Below are positions 22,531-33,938 of a stretch of DNA of 64,000 bases, piece by piece. Position 1 is the first letter of the stretch, and the number at the start of each line of letters is the position of its first letter. This DNA comes from Phlyctochytrium arcticum. Its lineage: Eukaryota > Chytridiomycota > Chytridiomycetes > Chytridiales > Chytridiaceae. Location: contig JAHLKI010000014.1 in assembly GCA_025602905.1 (NCBI GenBank), positions 558,001-622,000 of the forward strand, read 5' to 3'. A program made the position numbers and the translations under genes. The notes beneath the pieces are model-generated. The model did not search any database and was not told the DNA's origin. It was given only the letters and a program-made list of their open reading frames with translations.

Positions 22531-22859
22531 CCCAAAAACTTCTTTGGTGGATCAGATGGCGAATGAACCAAATCTTCGCATATGAACCTTGAGGCAAACC
22601 CGGAAAGAGAGAGTAGAGAACAAGAACAAAACTGAAGAAGCAAAGAAGATAATTGCACAGGAAATCAAAAGGAACGAGAACGAAAACAAACGGGAACGGC
22701 AGCAAAAAGCCCTGAAACTGAATTGGTAGCCACACAAAGGGGAAATAAATGCCCTCCGGAATGATATGGAAACGGGAAGGTAAAGAAAGAGAATGATGAC
22801 TTCTCACCGAGGCTCGTCTTGCCCTTTTGAACAGTGGTAGCTCCACTCGTGCGTTCTAT
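22531..22859. other. Gene-free AT-rich stretch
   Basis: A/G-rich on the plus strand (GAACAAGAACAAAACTG type). This is the 5' flank of the degraded copy. No gene supported. Confidence 0.4.
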
Positions 22860-23110
22860 CTTTTTTTTTCGCGGGAAAATTCTTCCAGCAGCTCCAGGCC
22901 CGTATCTTCCGCTTCTCTTTTGGCAATTCCATCATTAATGTTGTCGTTTCTTGGAAACCAACTACTGCGGAAAGCAAAACTAGTTAGAATGACCTCTGAG
23001 AATTACAAGATCAAACAAGTTGCCTTACCAGTTTTGCGACGGCAATTGTATATGATTCTCCAGTCATTTCGGCTCGCAATCTATTAAACGTTTCTGAAGT
23101 CTCCAAGAAA
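22860..23110 (-). pseudogene. Duplicated exon remnant, copy B
   Basis: Minus strand: a stretch ending EMTGESYTIAVAKL, an intron-like GTAAGG...TTTCCGCAG, then RNDNINDGIAKREAEDTGLE and LLEEFSREKK, parallel to copy A. Frames do not join cleanly (TAG after the acceptor), so it is probably non-functional. Confidence 0.4.
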
Positions 23111-23186
23111 GAAAAACTCAGATTAGTAGAAATTCATCTTGAAGGTCACCGTCCATTTTTGCCTGATTGTGCCAGGCACTATAAAA

Positions 23187-23545
23187 GGATACCGCCGGGG
23201 CCGGCAGCTCACAGTCGGACAAGTTGTGTCATCGGGGAAAACACCTTGCCTGGACAAGTACCTCAGGAAATCAACGGTCTTGCCACGAAGTTTGGTCACC
23301 CATTCGGGAAAACCGCCCTCCGCTGTCCCGAACGTTATTTACGCACGATTGACAGCTTACGATAGTACCACCACCTCAAAGTAACTGGATACCACCGGGA
23401 CCGGCAGCTCACAGTCGGACAAGTTGTGTCATCGGAGAAAACACCTTGCCTGGACAAGTACCTCAAGACACTCAAGATCTTGTCACGAAGTTTGGTCATC
23501 CATTCAGAAAACCGCCCTCCGCTGTGCCCAAAAGGTCACAGCTCT
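23187..23545 (-). repeat. Two-copy direct repeat, 200-bp period, protein-like on the minus strand
   Basis: Blocks starting at 23187 and 23387 are about 90% identical over ~150 bp (both contain CAGCTCACAGTCGGACAAGT and CACCTTGCCTGGACAAGTAC). Both are open on the minus strand and encode related peptides: EWVTKLRGKTVDFLRYLSRQ and EWMTKLRDKILSVLRYLSRQ, each continuing with GVF(P/S)DDTTCPTVSC. The substitution pattern suggests a formerly coding exon that was duplicated. Confidence 0.6.
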
Positions 23546-24001
23546 CCACCCTGAGGCTACGTGCGCATCAAACCATGCATTGTCTCTCAACGTACCACGC
23601 GTTTAAGCCTTCACACTTTCTCCAGTCGCGTTTGCTAACTGGCAGTTCTTGTCTGTGCCAATGCGAAAAGTGAAAAATCTTTAAGAGACTTGCTGCGTTT
23701 TACTCCTCGTGTAGCCTGTTGAGGGTATGCGGGCACAGATAATCATCGTACGTACCCATCGGGAACCTGATCGGGAACAGATCTGGATGAATATTGGTTT
23801 CGCATTTTGCGCGTCCGACGAAACTTGCGCGCGTGGGAAAATGCTTCTTTGATGTGGTGAATTGGAATGGATGTATGTGAAGAAGTCGTGGGTGTATTAT
23901 ATGAGGAAAAAAGACAAATGCAAAGAGAGAACAAATATCTACGAGTAAAAAAGAGGCAGCTATACGAATTAAAGAGGGTGAATCAGAAAAGAGAAAGGAA
24001 T
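23546..24001. other. Possible first exon of the decayed multi-exon gene
   Basis: On the minus strand a short ORF (RKMRNQYSSRSVPDQVPDG) ends at a good donor, GTACGTACG, near 23755. After an acceptor-like GCACAG it could continue KNCQLANATGESVK, similar to copy B's TGES. Too fragmentary to call a gene. Confidence 0.25.
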
Positions 24002-25685
24002 CTATTGCTCCTTGATGGTCAACAAATCCTTGACTTCAAAGCCCATGCCAGCGGCACGCAAGCGGTCGACCAAGACGTTGCCCATGGCCGAGGCGGGGGT
24101 GACGACTCCGCCAGTGACGCGGCCAGCAAATGAGCCAGCGGCATTTGGGTTGGTGAAGCGGTCGCGGTCGAGGGCGAGGCAGAGAGCGGACTCGGAGAGC
24201 ATTTTGGAGGTTTCACCATATCCGGGGTCTTGGACACCAGTGACGGTAGCGATGGCCTTGGATGGGACTTCATTGGGACCCTGAGTCTCACTCTCTCCGA
24301 CGAGCTTGCACTTGAAGTATCCGTTCTCACGAGCCTCCTTGTTGGGGCCACTGCCACTGGGGAACCACTTGTCGACAGCCCATCGGGTAATGTAGCGAGT
24401 GGGCGGGAACGCGAGCCATCCTCCAGCCAGCATGGTAAAGAAGGCCACGAAAAAGGCAACAAAGACATTGGGGACAGACATGGTTTCTTGGTATTTGAAA
24501 TCCGTACCGTAGCCGTTCTTTAGGAGCGCGTTGGAGCGACGGACGTTGCGCGAGTTGACTGATTCCATCACAAAGTATGTTTGCCACTTTTTGAGATCCT
24601 TGTCGTAGCTCATCAGAGGGGACATGCCTCGGTCTGTGCCCTTGGATACTAGGGATGCACAACGTTTTAGTTTTTGGATGTTGGGGTCAATGATACAACA
24701 GCAAAACCAACCTTCATTAGTGACGAGGTAGTACGGGTCGCGGAGCTTGGCTTTTTCTTTCATGGGCAACTCGACGACGTTGAGAAGAGAAGAGATTGTT
24801 CCACCGGATGCGGATCCCTTCAGAGAAGCAACAGTCATGCGCACTTCAGCCGTCTTTTTTCCTTGTTTCGCAAAGTGGTCGGCAACACTAACGAAAACTT
24901 TGGCATTAGTACACTGACTTGATCTTGTATCGCACATTCGCTCTCGCCCTCTCGCCCATCCATTTTTCCTCCGGAAAAACTATCTGGGCCAAACCCCGCA
25001 CCGCTCGCCAATGTCCCTTCGAGAAAATGTCTCACTACGCCATCGCTCGAAATACTCACAGAAAGGAACCCAGATCCGAGGGAATGGAATCAAAGCCACA
25101 GCTGGGAACAATAAAAGTGCCATTGGCTTTGGCCTCCTCATGAAAATCATCGATAATCTTGCGAATAAACGGAGGCTCTCCCGTCAAATCGACGTAATCC
25201 GTCTGATTCTTGACACAAGACGCTACGAGTTTGTAGCCGTATTTCAAGTACGGACCGACGGTCGAGATGAGAACACGGCCTTGGGCCGTCATGGCGTCGA
25301 GGGATGCCGAGTCATCCGAGTCGGCAATGAACGTTTGGATCTAGGATGAAAACATGGGAGATGAGGTTCTCAACCCTGACACCACGAATGCTAGAGTGCG
25401 CTATGTACCTTGCGACCAGGAGCAAACTCGGCGAGTTTCTTGTAGACAGTCTCCAATTTGCCTTTACTTCGGCCCGCAATAGCGATGCGGACATTCTGAG
25501 GGGCATTCTTGACGAGGTACTCTGCCGTCAATTGCCCAGTGAAACCCGTTGCTCCCCAAACTGTCAAAACTCAAGATATCAGCCAGAGCACACTTGTCAA
25601 AATACACACACAAGATCATCATACCAATAATGTCTGCCGGACGGTCCTGCTTGTTGGCTCTGCGCGTGAGGGTGCTGTCGGTCAT
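24002..25685 (-). CDS. Saccharopine-dehydrogenase-like oxidoreductase (SCCPDH / trans-acting enoyl reductase family)
   Basis: Exons in transcript order are 25685-25625, 25560-25409, 25340-25060, 24887-24712 and 24648-24002, giving 438 residues. The second intron-spanning join creates the Rossmann motif VWGATGFTGQLTAEYLVKN. Family blocks follow: IAGRSKGKLE, STVGPYLKYG, CVKNQTDYVDLTGEPPFIRK, PSCGFDSIPSDLGSF and SGGTISSLL. A hydrophobic stretch (VFVAFFVAFFTMLAGGWLAF) precedes the C-terminal third, as in family members attached to lipid droplets or ER. True lysine-pathway saccharopine dehydrogenase is less likely because of this segment. The substrate is unknown. The third intron is long at 172 nt. 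Confidence 0.9.
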
Positions 25686-26056
25686 GTTGATATTAAGAGG
25701 TTTTATGTTGAAAAAAGAAATGCGAGTAGAAAGGGAGGGAAGTGGGTGGAAAAGTCCCTGTTTATATACGCGAGGCTTTTTCCCAAAAATTTGTCGCTGC
25801 CCGGCAAATCAGAGACTCCGACGCTTTTACGCAGAGCCGCGGCGTCATTTTCTCGGGATTTCTTCCTTTGGGATTTTCTTTGGGATTTTCCTATTGATGA
25901 TGTTGCATCAATACATTGCATATTTATTTCCATCAAGCGACTTTCGATTCATTCGATCGGTGGGAGCTCTAGGAGGGCAAGAGAGAGATCAGGGAACAAA
26001 AGGACCTTGGGCTCCGGATCCGAGTAAATCTGGGGTTCCGCATGGAGAACCTTCTC
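25686..26056. other. Promoter region of the oxidoreductase, up to the MULE insertion site
   Basis: No gene is seen. Short direct repeats occur around 25865-25895 (GGGATTTTC type). The Mutator-like element begins at 26066. Confidence 0.4.
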
Positions 26057-26065
26057 AGCGCAACC

Positions 26066-26151
26066 GGCGGCTGCCAAATCTCCACCACCAAAATCCTATT
26101 TCTCCACCCCCTGACTCATACCTGCCTCTCACAAAGTGTTTGCACAGCCAC
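26066..26151 (+). repeat. Left TIR of the Mutator-like element
   Basis: Starts GGCGGCTGC. Positions 26084-26151 are perfectly complementary to the right TIR. Confidence 0.9.
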
Positions 26152-26261
26152 TTGCCCGGACAAAAGTCCGACAATTGTTGCCCCAGATCCATTTTTGCCC
26201 TTCCTTGCCCACAAACACTCCCCTCACAGTAACGACACTCTTTAGTAGCCCAATATAAAAA

Positions 26262-29084
26262 ATGTCCAGCAGCAACCCTCCATCCGAAAATGTCCTCAAG
26301 GCCATGCAAGCGCTCATGGAGGAAAATAACAGAATGATGGCCCAGAAGTTCGCGGAATTGATGGCATTGACGCAGGTAACGCCGACTATGATGCAGAAGG
26401 CCTTGCGAGTAGTACAACCTGTGGATCATGGCAGTCCAGATCTCTCTGATGGTAGCTTGAAATATCGTTCAGTAGTTCATATATCCTTACAGAAATCTCA
26501 TAAATCAATTGTTTATGTTCAGCAGAAACTGTTACTGGATTGAGCCCGACCAGTGAAATCCAAAACAATTCTGAGTGTGTGCATCAATTCGAAGGTATGT
26601 ATTTTTTTCCCTATCACTTTATTTAAGTCTAATGTACCTCATTGCAGGCGCAGATACCAGTATCGGCATTACCGAGGTCGGCTTACATGGCAATTCCAGC
26701 GATGCCGCGGCACACAACGGTCAGTTGGGCAATCAGGTAGTCATGGATGAACTTCAAGATTCCCCAACCTCCGATGGTATGATAATATTGAAGACGAAAT
26801 GGTTCATACGATGATAAGACATCTTTTGCGCAGCATGGACTCCCCCACCTCCGCCCTCGGGCCCATTCGCTACATCTGAGGAAGCCGATTTTGCTTTGAA
26901 GCAGTTTGCTATGGACAACGGATTTGCCATTTCAAACTTGAGAGAAAAGCGCGTTGGTGGGCCTAACACCCCAGTGCACAAATTGTGGCGCCCCTGCGCA
27001 TGCTATGGGGAGTATAGACCAAAAGACGAAGGCGTTCCACTGCGCAACAAGGGAAGCAAAAAGTCAGGTTGCACGTATATGGCAATTCTGAAGGGTGCCG
27101 TCAAGGACGGCCTTGTGGGAGAGTGGACGATCATTTTCGGCAACGGCTCTGGCGCGGGCACTCACACCGGTCATCCGCAATTGACGAGGGAGGGTTTGCG
27201 ATCTATGTTTCAAGCGCGACGCTTTACTCAGAACAGCTCTGTTGCCCACGACATCGATACCATGATCAAAGCAGGAACTAAGCCGCGTAAAATCATGGCG
27301 ACCATCAAGGACCATACGTCGTCTCCCATGATTGTTAAAGAAATCGGCAATCGGAAGGCGAAAAGAATGGACGATATACTGCAAGGTCGCTCTCCCCTCG
27401 CAGCCCTCCTAGATCATCTTGCGGAAATGGTTGACCAAGGGGTTGTAACTGATGTGATTCAAAATGAGGAAAATGTTCTCACGCACTTGTTTTTTCAAAC
27501 GGATGTGAGTTTGTCATGCCAGCAGCTTCATTTGTGCTTGTTGTAACACTCCTCGTCTACAGCAATACATGGCGGAGCTTTTGACAAAGTTTGGTGATGT
27601 GCTTATTTTGGATTGCACATACCGGACTAATCGGCACAAGTTACCTCTTCTCCACGTCGCGGGAATAACGAACACGTACCACACGTTTTCGGGCGCGTTC
27701 ATGCTAATGGCAGGCGAAACCACCGAAGACTACCAGCTTGCAATTGACAGGATAACAGCATCACTCCCGAAAGCCCCAGCCGTCGTTGTCATCGATTGCG
27801 ATACTGCGTTTGTTGGAGCTGTGAAGAGTCGGTGGCCCAACACAAAAATCATACTTTGCGGATGGCATTTATGGCAAAACATTAAAAAGAATTGCCAAAA
27901 GAACTTTGTTGACGCTGACAAAAAGCATGATGCAGAAGCATTTGCCATCTTCAAAGAGTGAGTTATACTGCGCTTTGTAATTCTCACACCGGTACCTAGG
28001 GATAGTTCTAATCTTTTGTTATAGGGCCTGGGAGGAACTGGAAAATGCTACCACCGAAGAAGAGTTCAAGGAACTTTGGGAACAGATGGAGAGAGACGTG
28101 GATAAGGCAACAATTGCCTATTTGGAAAAAAATAAGCTCCCGCTCCGTCAACACTGGTCCAGCATTTATATCGACAAGCATCAGCACTTGAATACCACTG
28201 TGACTTCTCGTGTGGAAGGAGCGCACTGGAATGCCATCAAAGATGATGGTTCTGCTAATGCCACCATCTACACCCTCTATACAACCATCAGAGACAAATG
28301 CGCCGCACAGATGGCCAATTACCGAACCGAAGCGACCTCTGATGCCCTAATTCAACATCGCTTTCTCCTTCAAGACGATCCCAACCAAAAGAAAAAGAGC
28401 AAGAAGCGAGCGAAACCAACTGTCATGATTAAGCCTTTCTATGCGGATGTCAACAAGCGACTCCCTTTACATATCCTTCACATGGTGGATAAAGAGCGGA
28501 TCAAGGCTGACAGAATTGTCAAAGCAAACGATCCTAACACTATTTTAAGTGAAGGGTCATTGGTTCTGAAACCCTGTACCTCATGGCATAGAACTGTCAT
28601 GGGTGTGCCGTGTTCGCATGAAATATTGGAGATGCAGAAGCAGGATCGTGGACTGAAAATGAGTGACTTCATTGAAAGATGGCATCTGCCGCCGGTTGCC
28701 GCAGGTTCGGAGGTGCGCGAGCCGGCTCTTGGTCGCTTTGTGAAAAACACGCATAGGCGTGGGAACAAACGCGCGAAGACAACGGCAGAAATTGCTGAAA
28801 GCTAATTGCTTGCGAGTCAGCAGCAATGTGGGGTGTGTCACGAGCGCGGGCATGACCGTTCGCAGTGCCCTATTGCCTTTTTAGAAACCCAAGTGTACTC
28901 GGATGATTTCGTCTCCGACACGGACATGGCCAGCCCAGCCGCGGCTTTGGAGACTGCAACCCCCGGTAGTTCACCGGAGACATCACTGCCCCTAGTTCCA
29001 CTACCCATAGTCCGAGCCGTAAGGAAATGTAGTGGCTGCGGTTCGGCCTCCCACACTTATTGGAAATGCCCATTGAGAAAGTAA
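26262..29084 (+). CDS. MULE transposase with SWIM and CCHC zinc fingers
   Basis: Exons are 26262-26451, 26523-26594, 26648-26776, 26834-27504, 27563-27957, 28025-28739 and probably 28821-29084. The transposase core has LILDCTYRTNRHKLPLLHV, IDCDTAFVGAVKSRWP and LCGWHLW, the D, D and C/H motifs of the MULE DDE domain. A SWIM finger follows (CTSWHRTVMGVPCSHE). Then come two CCHC knuckles, CGVCHERGHDRSQC and CSGCGSASHTYWKC. A TAA at 28803-28805 separates SWIM from the knuckles in the unspliced frame. An 81-nt phase-0 intron (28740-28820, GTGAAA...CAG, with CTAAT 15-20 nt before the acceptor) would remove it. The protein binds the TIRs and catalyses cut-and-paste transposition. Confidence 0.88.
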
Positions 29085-29340
29085 TTATCGGTTCAAATTT
29101 TCACTCTTCTTCCAAGATCTTGCCTATCTTATAAATTTGTTGTTTGCTATCACATAAAGTCCGTTTTATCTTTCCAATATACATGTCTTCCGCTATTACA
29201 TGAGATCGTCTGTCGACCTCATCAAAAGTTCTTACAAGGGTCCTGTCTCTATGAGCTTCCTCACAAGTTTGTTCACAAGCTGCTTCAGAAGCTGTTCACA
29301 AGCAGGTTCACAAAAGCTGTCACAAAAGAGGTGAGGACGA

Positions 29341-29417
29341 GTGGCTGTGCAAACACTTTGTGAGAGGCAGGTATGAGTCAGGGGGTGGAGAAATAGGATT
29401 TTGGTGGTGCAGCCGCC
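29341..29417 (-). repeat. Right TIR of the Mutator-like element
   Basis: Ends GCAGCCGCC. The 68-bp inner part is identical (inverted) to the left TIR, with a 9-nt gap relative to it. Confidence 0.9.
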
Positions 29418-29599
29418 AGCGCAACCCGAGATTTTCCCGCCAAAAATTTACGTAAGCAATGTCCGACGGTCCGAACGATTTCCGCGACAACTGATGGGTG
29501 CTATACTGTTTCCTGGTTTTGCAGCAACCTCTTTGACCGAAATGTTTGTGTCCGGTGTAGGAGAGTGGATCGTCGACCGTATTATGCAGATCTTTTAGT

Positions 29600-30800
29600 A
29601 GCATTAGGATATATTGTATGATCATGTGCTCAGATCCGAAGATGCCTATATCTTTGGCACTCTGGCATGTACTTTTCCTGTACCGAGAAATTACACCTTT
29701 GAAAGCTACCCGGACTGTCCACGAAACGTTTGTGCCTGCTTGCAGATAACCAATATACGTCAAAGGTGCTTGTACGGCTCTATTTGAAAGAATAAGGGTG
29801 GATGCAGTTGAATTGTTCAAGTACTGTCCCTGTGGTGTGGTACCGTCATACACTAGCGCTGCGGTGATAGCATAAACGCCCGACTTCGGAACTTGCATAC
29901 AATGAGTCCCTGGCGTGTAGACGCCATTCGGAAAACTCCACGAGCCAACATTCATAGGCGACTGTTGGTTGTTGGCACTTATATTGCCAGCTGTTGCGCA
30001 AGTACAAGTATTCGTTCCAAACTTGATCATTTCCAAAGAAGACAGATTCTTCTCGAAGAAGGCACCGCCCTTGCAAATCAAGGCACCGTCTACAAAGCCT
30101 GTCGAATCGGCGCTATGTTTAATCAGGACTTTTCCCGCGGCCTGGTCTCCGGTGAATACATAATTGTTGGGCGTGGTGAGATACAATGAATTTCTGATCA
30201 AGGTATCGCTATGGACAGTACTGGTCACTCCGCCTAATCCTATGTTTGCCACAGCATTGTCGTTGTTCGTAAGCCGTATCGAGGCAACACCTCCCGGCAG
30301 CACCTAGGGAATTTGCGTTTTTGAGAAGAAACGGGGACTCTGTGGCAGAATTGATATTTACCTGACTTGATCCTATAGCTTGAAGAGAATTCGCCCAAAT
30401 CGTCTTTGAAACCCCTAAACCTCCAGAAAGAATGACGGATCCTGAGGTTACTGAAGTTGCCTCGGTTGTCGAAAAATTATGAAGGGTCCCGTTGCCTAGA
30501 AGGTGCATATTCAGCTGGGTGCCGCCATAAAACATTCAAGCCATTCGCACCTTTGTTTTGAGGAATACTTATCCACATATTCGATGCTTCTATACCTATG
30601 GCGTAGTCAACGGACGATCCTGTAATGTTAGGGAATATTATGGTCTTTGTACCAAGACTTCGTGTTGTATATGTTGGAGCACCAGTCGCAGTTGAAAAAT
30701 CCTACTTGATTCCCGACTGTCAACGATTTGGCAATGTTTCCGCCACCATCAACTCTCAGAGCATTATCTGAAGTAGAATATATGTCAAAGTTCCTGAAAT
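29600..30800 (-). pseudogene. Broken tail-fibre-like / giant-virus-like structural protein gene
   Basis: On the minus strand, four successive reading frames encode one continuous low-charge, Gly/Ser/Thr/Asn-rich protein. Signature blocks are DNALRVDGGGNIAKSLTVGN and TSGSVILSGGLGVSKTIW, then a C1q/TNF-like jelly-roll tail (FPNGVYTPGTHCMQVPKSG, VYAITAALVYDGT). The 'GGLGV-K' repeats and terminal jelly roll recall phage tail fibres and structural proteins of nucleocytoplasmic large DNA viruses. Frame changes occur near a T-run (~30703), near 30533 and near 30305. A cellular C1q-like secreted protein is the alternative. The 327-codon ORF at its end reads on into the MULE TIR. Family assignment is from pattern recall only. 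Confidence 0.5.
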
Positions 30801-31962
30801 AAGAAGTGAGTAAGGCTGATGACTATATTGGCAATCAAGTCTTATGAGGCCAGGGCGGAGAGTACACAACCGGTATCAGTGAGACACACGGGCTTTCTCT
30901 CGAGCAACCAGACACGTTACCAAGAAGGCAAGCACCAGCCTTTGGCCGGCAGATCTGCACGACCCCACCGACAAAGACCGTTCCGCGACCCTGCCACCGT
31001 CAGGCGGAAAGCATACAACCGGTATCAGCGAGACACACGGGTATTCTCTCGAGCAACCAGATACGTTACCAAGAAGGCAAGCACATCCAGGTACCAGCCT
31101 TTGGTCGGCAGATCTGCACGACCCCACCGACAAAGACCGTTCCGCGACCCAACAGTGGAACAAACAGTGAAGGAACATGGAGACACTTGCCATTTCGAGA
31201 GCGGTCCTGAGGTCGCGTCTCCGCTTTTGAATGATCGTCCTTAGGCTTCGTTTCACTTCCCGCGTATCTATCCTGTACAGACACGATTTGCAAGCTTCCA
31301 AATCACTTCTCCACTTCCAGTATGGCACACGGCGGGCGATGTAGTCTCGGTAGCTCGGTATGATAGGAGTGATCGAATCTGCCATCGGGGGGTCCGCCGC
31401 CGGTCCGGACGCGCGGGAATTCATTCGAGCGGTTGGTTATGGTGGTCACTTTGCCCAGAAAATACACAAATGGCAAAGGTCAAGCGCGGCACACACAAGG
31501 TCTCCACAGCTGCTACAAAGGGTCCGTCGTTCAACACACACAATGCTCCCACCGACGCACACACAAGGTACTGGTTTTGCCGACAGGAGGGCCTACTTTC
31601 GGTACATATGAGTCATTTTCCAGTGGCAAAGGTCTCTTTGGGGATGGCAAAGGTCGCCTTCCCGATGGCAAAGGTCAAAGGTCGTCTGCTCGCAAAATGG
31701 CAACGGTTCGGTAGGTGCACAACTCTCTCGTTTGTGGGTGAAAATATCTTTCCATCTTTAGTGGGCTGCTCAAAATTTGTCATACCATATCCGTTGGAAG
31801 GAACGCCAGCTTGCATTTCCGGAGGTTTTTCAACACGCACGCAGTCCCATTCGAATCGAAAGCTCCTAAGGAAGTCCTGGAAGACATCAGGGTACCATCA
31901 CCTCGTAAGCCCATTAGCATATCATCACCGTCACGGAGAGAAAGTGCCCAGAGCTTTCCGCG
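30801..31962. other. Repeat-rich stretch without a supported gene
   Basis: Contains the 149-bp tandem repeat listed separately and, at 31625-31680, three nearby copies of a GGCAAAGGTC-type motif. Small ORFs here are repeat translations. The last ~200 bp are presumably the 5' flank of the integrase gene. Confidence 0.45.
30862..31160. repeat. 149-bp tandem duplication
   Basis: Two copies in direct orientation (ACAACCGGTATCAG... at 30864 and ~31013), each ending CAAAGACCGTTCCGCGACCC. The second has a short insertion (CATCCAGGTA). High identity implies a recent duplication. Confidence 0.75.
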
Positions 31963-33938
31963 ATGAGTGACAGTGACCAAGAAGAGGACTTTCAATTGGA
32001 GGACGAGTTTCACGATTTTGAGGACACCGATTTTGATCCTTCGACTCTACCACATATCTCGGAAGGAGAGCCACTTCCTTTTTACGACCTATTGAACGAA
32101 GTGGCGGAGGATATCGTAAAATGTGATTATGCAATGAGGCTCTGTGCTCCAAATGACGGCCATACTATCGTTCGATGTCACAGCAGCATCCGCTTAACCA
32201 TGCGCGATATCATAAACATCATGATAAGGTAAAGGAAAGCGGAAACCCCTTTGCGACCAGAGCCTCACAGCGAACCTGTTCCTCGATGTAGATTTTCGGA
32301 CTGTCAGCACCCTACTCTCTCTAATGATCCACGAGAGAAACGGCAGCAAGTCGTTCGTGAAATGGAAGGGTTGCTGCAGTATGCACAAAGGGTGTTTCAA
32401 CAAGCAAAAAGCAGACTGGACGTATTAGTGGTTGCATACGAGTGCGGAACGGACGGCCAAGGGAATGCGTTTGATCATATGTCGACTATCCAGATCGGCC
32501 TCAGAAACAGCGGGCTCAAAGGGCGACCGAAATATATTCTGCCGACTACATGGATTTACACCCTTCTTCAGTTTGGATACACCCAGATCAACATAGCGGC
32601 AAAACTTCGCATCTCCCGCGAGACATTGAGGGTTCATTTGAGGGCAGAAGATTTGTTGCCCAAAGATCGCAAGGCATTCACGGACGATGAGTTGGAATGG
32701 ATTATTTACGGGTTGAGAACATTCATGGGCAATGCCGCAACAATGGGATCTATGTTCCTGCAAGGTACGGTAATTGCTCAGGCCCCATCCGATTCCTTTT
32801 CAAGTATTTACAATTAGTCACCAGGAGTCCTTCGGAGCCGCTTTGGGATCAAGCTTAGTATCAGGAAAATCAAGGAGATCTCCCGCAGAGTGGATCCGAG
32901 AGGGGCTCAATCTCGACTGCGGAGAGTCGTGAAGCGGAGAGTGTACCAAGTAAGTTGAATTAATAGCAATTTCGAATCTACAGCAATATTTGTGTTCGCC
33001 AAGCGTCGTTGCTGACCGGTCTATAGGTTGCAGGTCCTTTCAGCCTGTTTCACATTGACGGATGGCACAAACTGAAGGAATACCGGCTGGTGGTCCATGG
33101 CTGTATAGACGGTTATACACGTTACATCCTGTACATGATATGCGCTACCAACAACCGAGCCGATACGGTACTACAAATCTTTGTGAAGCATGTCTTGGAT
33201 ACCTTCGGAATGTGTCCCAGCCGCGTCCGAGGAGACTACGGTGGGGAAAATAACGGGGTCGAGGATTTGATGATAGAACTGCGAGGCGTCGGGCGCGGAT
33301 CCTTCATTCGTGGGGGCAGTTGCAACAACCAGAGGATTGAACGTACATGGGGAGATGTGAATGCAGCCGTGGGAGTTCAGTTTTACCGAACCTGTTTCTT
33401 TCTACAACAACATCGGGTGCTCAACCCGGATGATGAAGTGGACTTGTACTGCTTGCATACGGTGGGTTCTCGCCGTCTCAAGTTCTTATGGCTCGAGGTT
33501 GATTCAAAAGCATCTGATATTTGTTCTACCTTTCCTCTATAGACATTTGTTCCTTACATCAATTATTCACTGAAGATGTTCGTCGATGGCTTTAATCAAC
33601 ATTACAACAGGAAATTGCAGGGTAGACCAGACGATATCCTCAGGCGCTTTGTGGCGCAAAAAAAGGTGGACGCCGGTGGAGATATCGATATACTCGCTGA
33701 TGACGATACCATTGCATTTGTGGACCCCGCCGCATTCGCATCCACCTTCGACCGACATGGGCAGCCTCATCTGGAATATGAGCCGGTCACGGAATTCTTA
33801 CCGCAAGCGGTGAAAGAAACTCTGTTGACGGGGGTAGACCATCACCCATGGCAGTTGGGGGCCGACGAGCAGATGCGGACATACTGCAGATTCAGGGAGG
33901 CTGTACGAAACTATCTTCATGACAACTCCTCTCTGTAA
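31963..33938 (+). CDS. Integrase-core (DDE) protein of the fungal transposon-derived family
   Basis: Exons 31963-32228, 32292-32764, 32825-32949, 33027-33461 and 33543-33938 join to an intact 564-residue frame. An acidic N-terminus is followed by a helix-turn-helix-like region (GYTQINIAAKLRISRETLRVHL), then the integrase core. Its blocks are FHIDGWHKL, HGCIDGYTRYILYMICATNN, PSRVRGDYGGEN and RGGSCNNQRIERTWGDV, with candidate catalytic D (HIDG), D (RGD) and E (RIER). This pattern occurs in many agaricomycete integrase-core genes and some animal genomes. No terminal repeats were found, so the gene may be domesticated or an orphan of a larger element. No stop or frameshift breaks it. Confidence 0.82.

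Larger units (their letters stand above)
26057..29426 (+). mobile_element. Complete Mutator-like element with TIRs and 9-bp target duplication
   Basis: The element spans 26066-29417. Both ends begin GGCGGCTGC. A 68-bp stretch at 26084-26151 is the exact reverse complement of 29341-29408; the left end has 9 extra nt between the terminal motif and this block. The flanks carry an identical 9-bp direct repeat, AGCGCAACC, at 26057-26065 and 29418-29426, the target-site size expected for Mutator-type transposition. Identical TIR cores and a perfect duplication indicate a recent insertion. The element carries one gene, the transposase. Confidence 0.92.
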
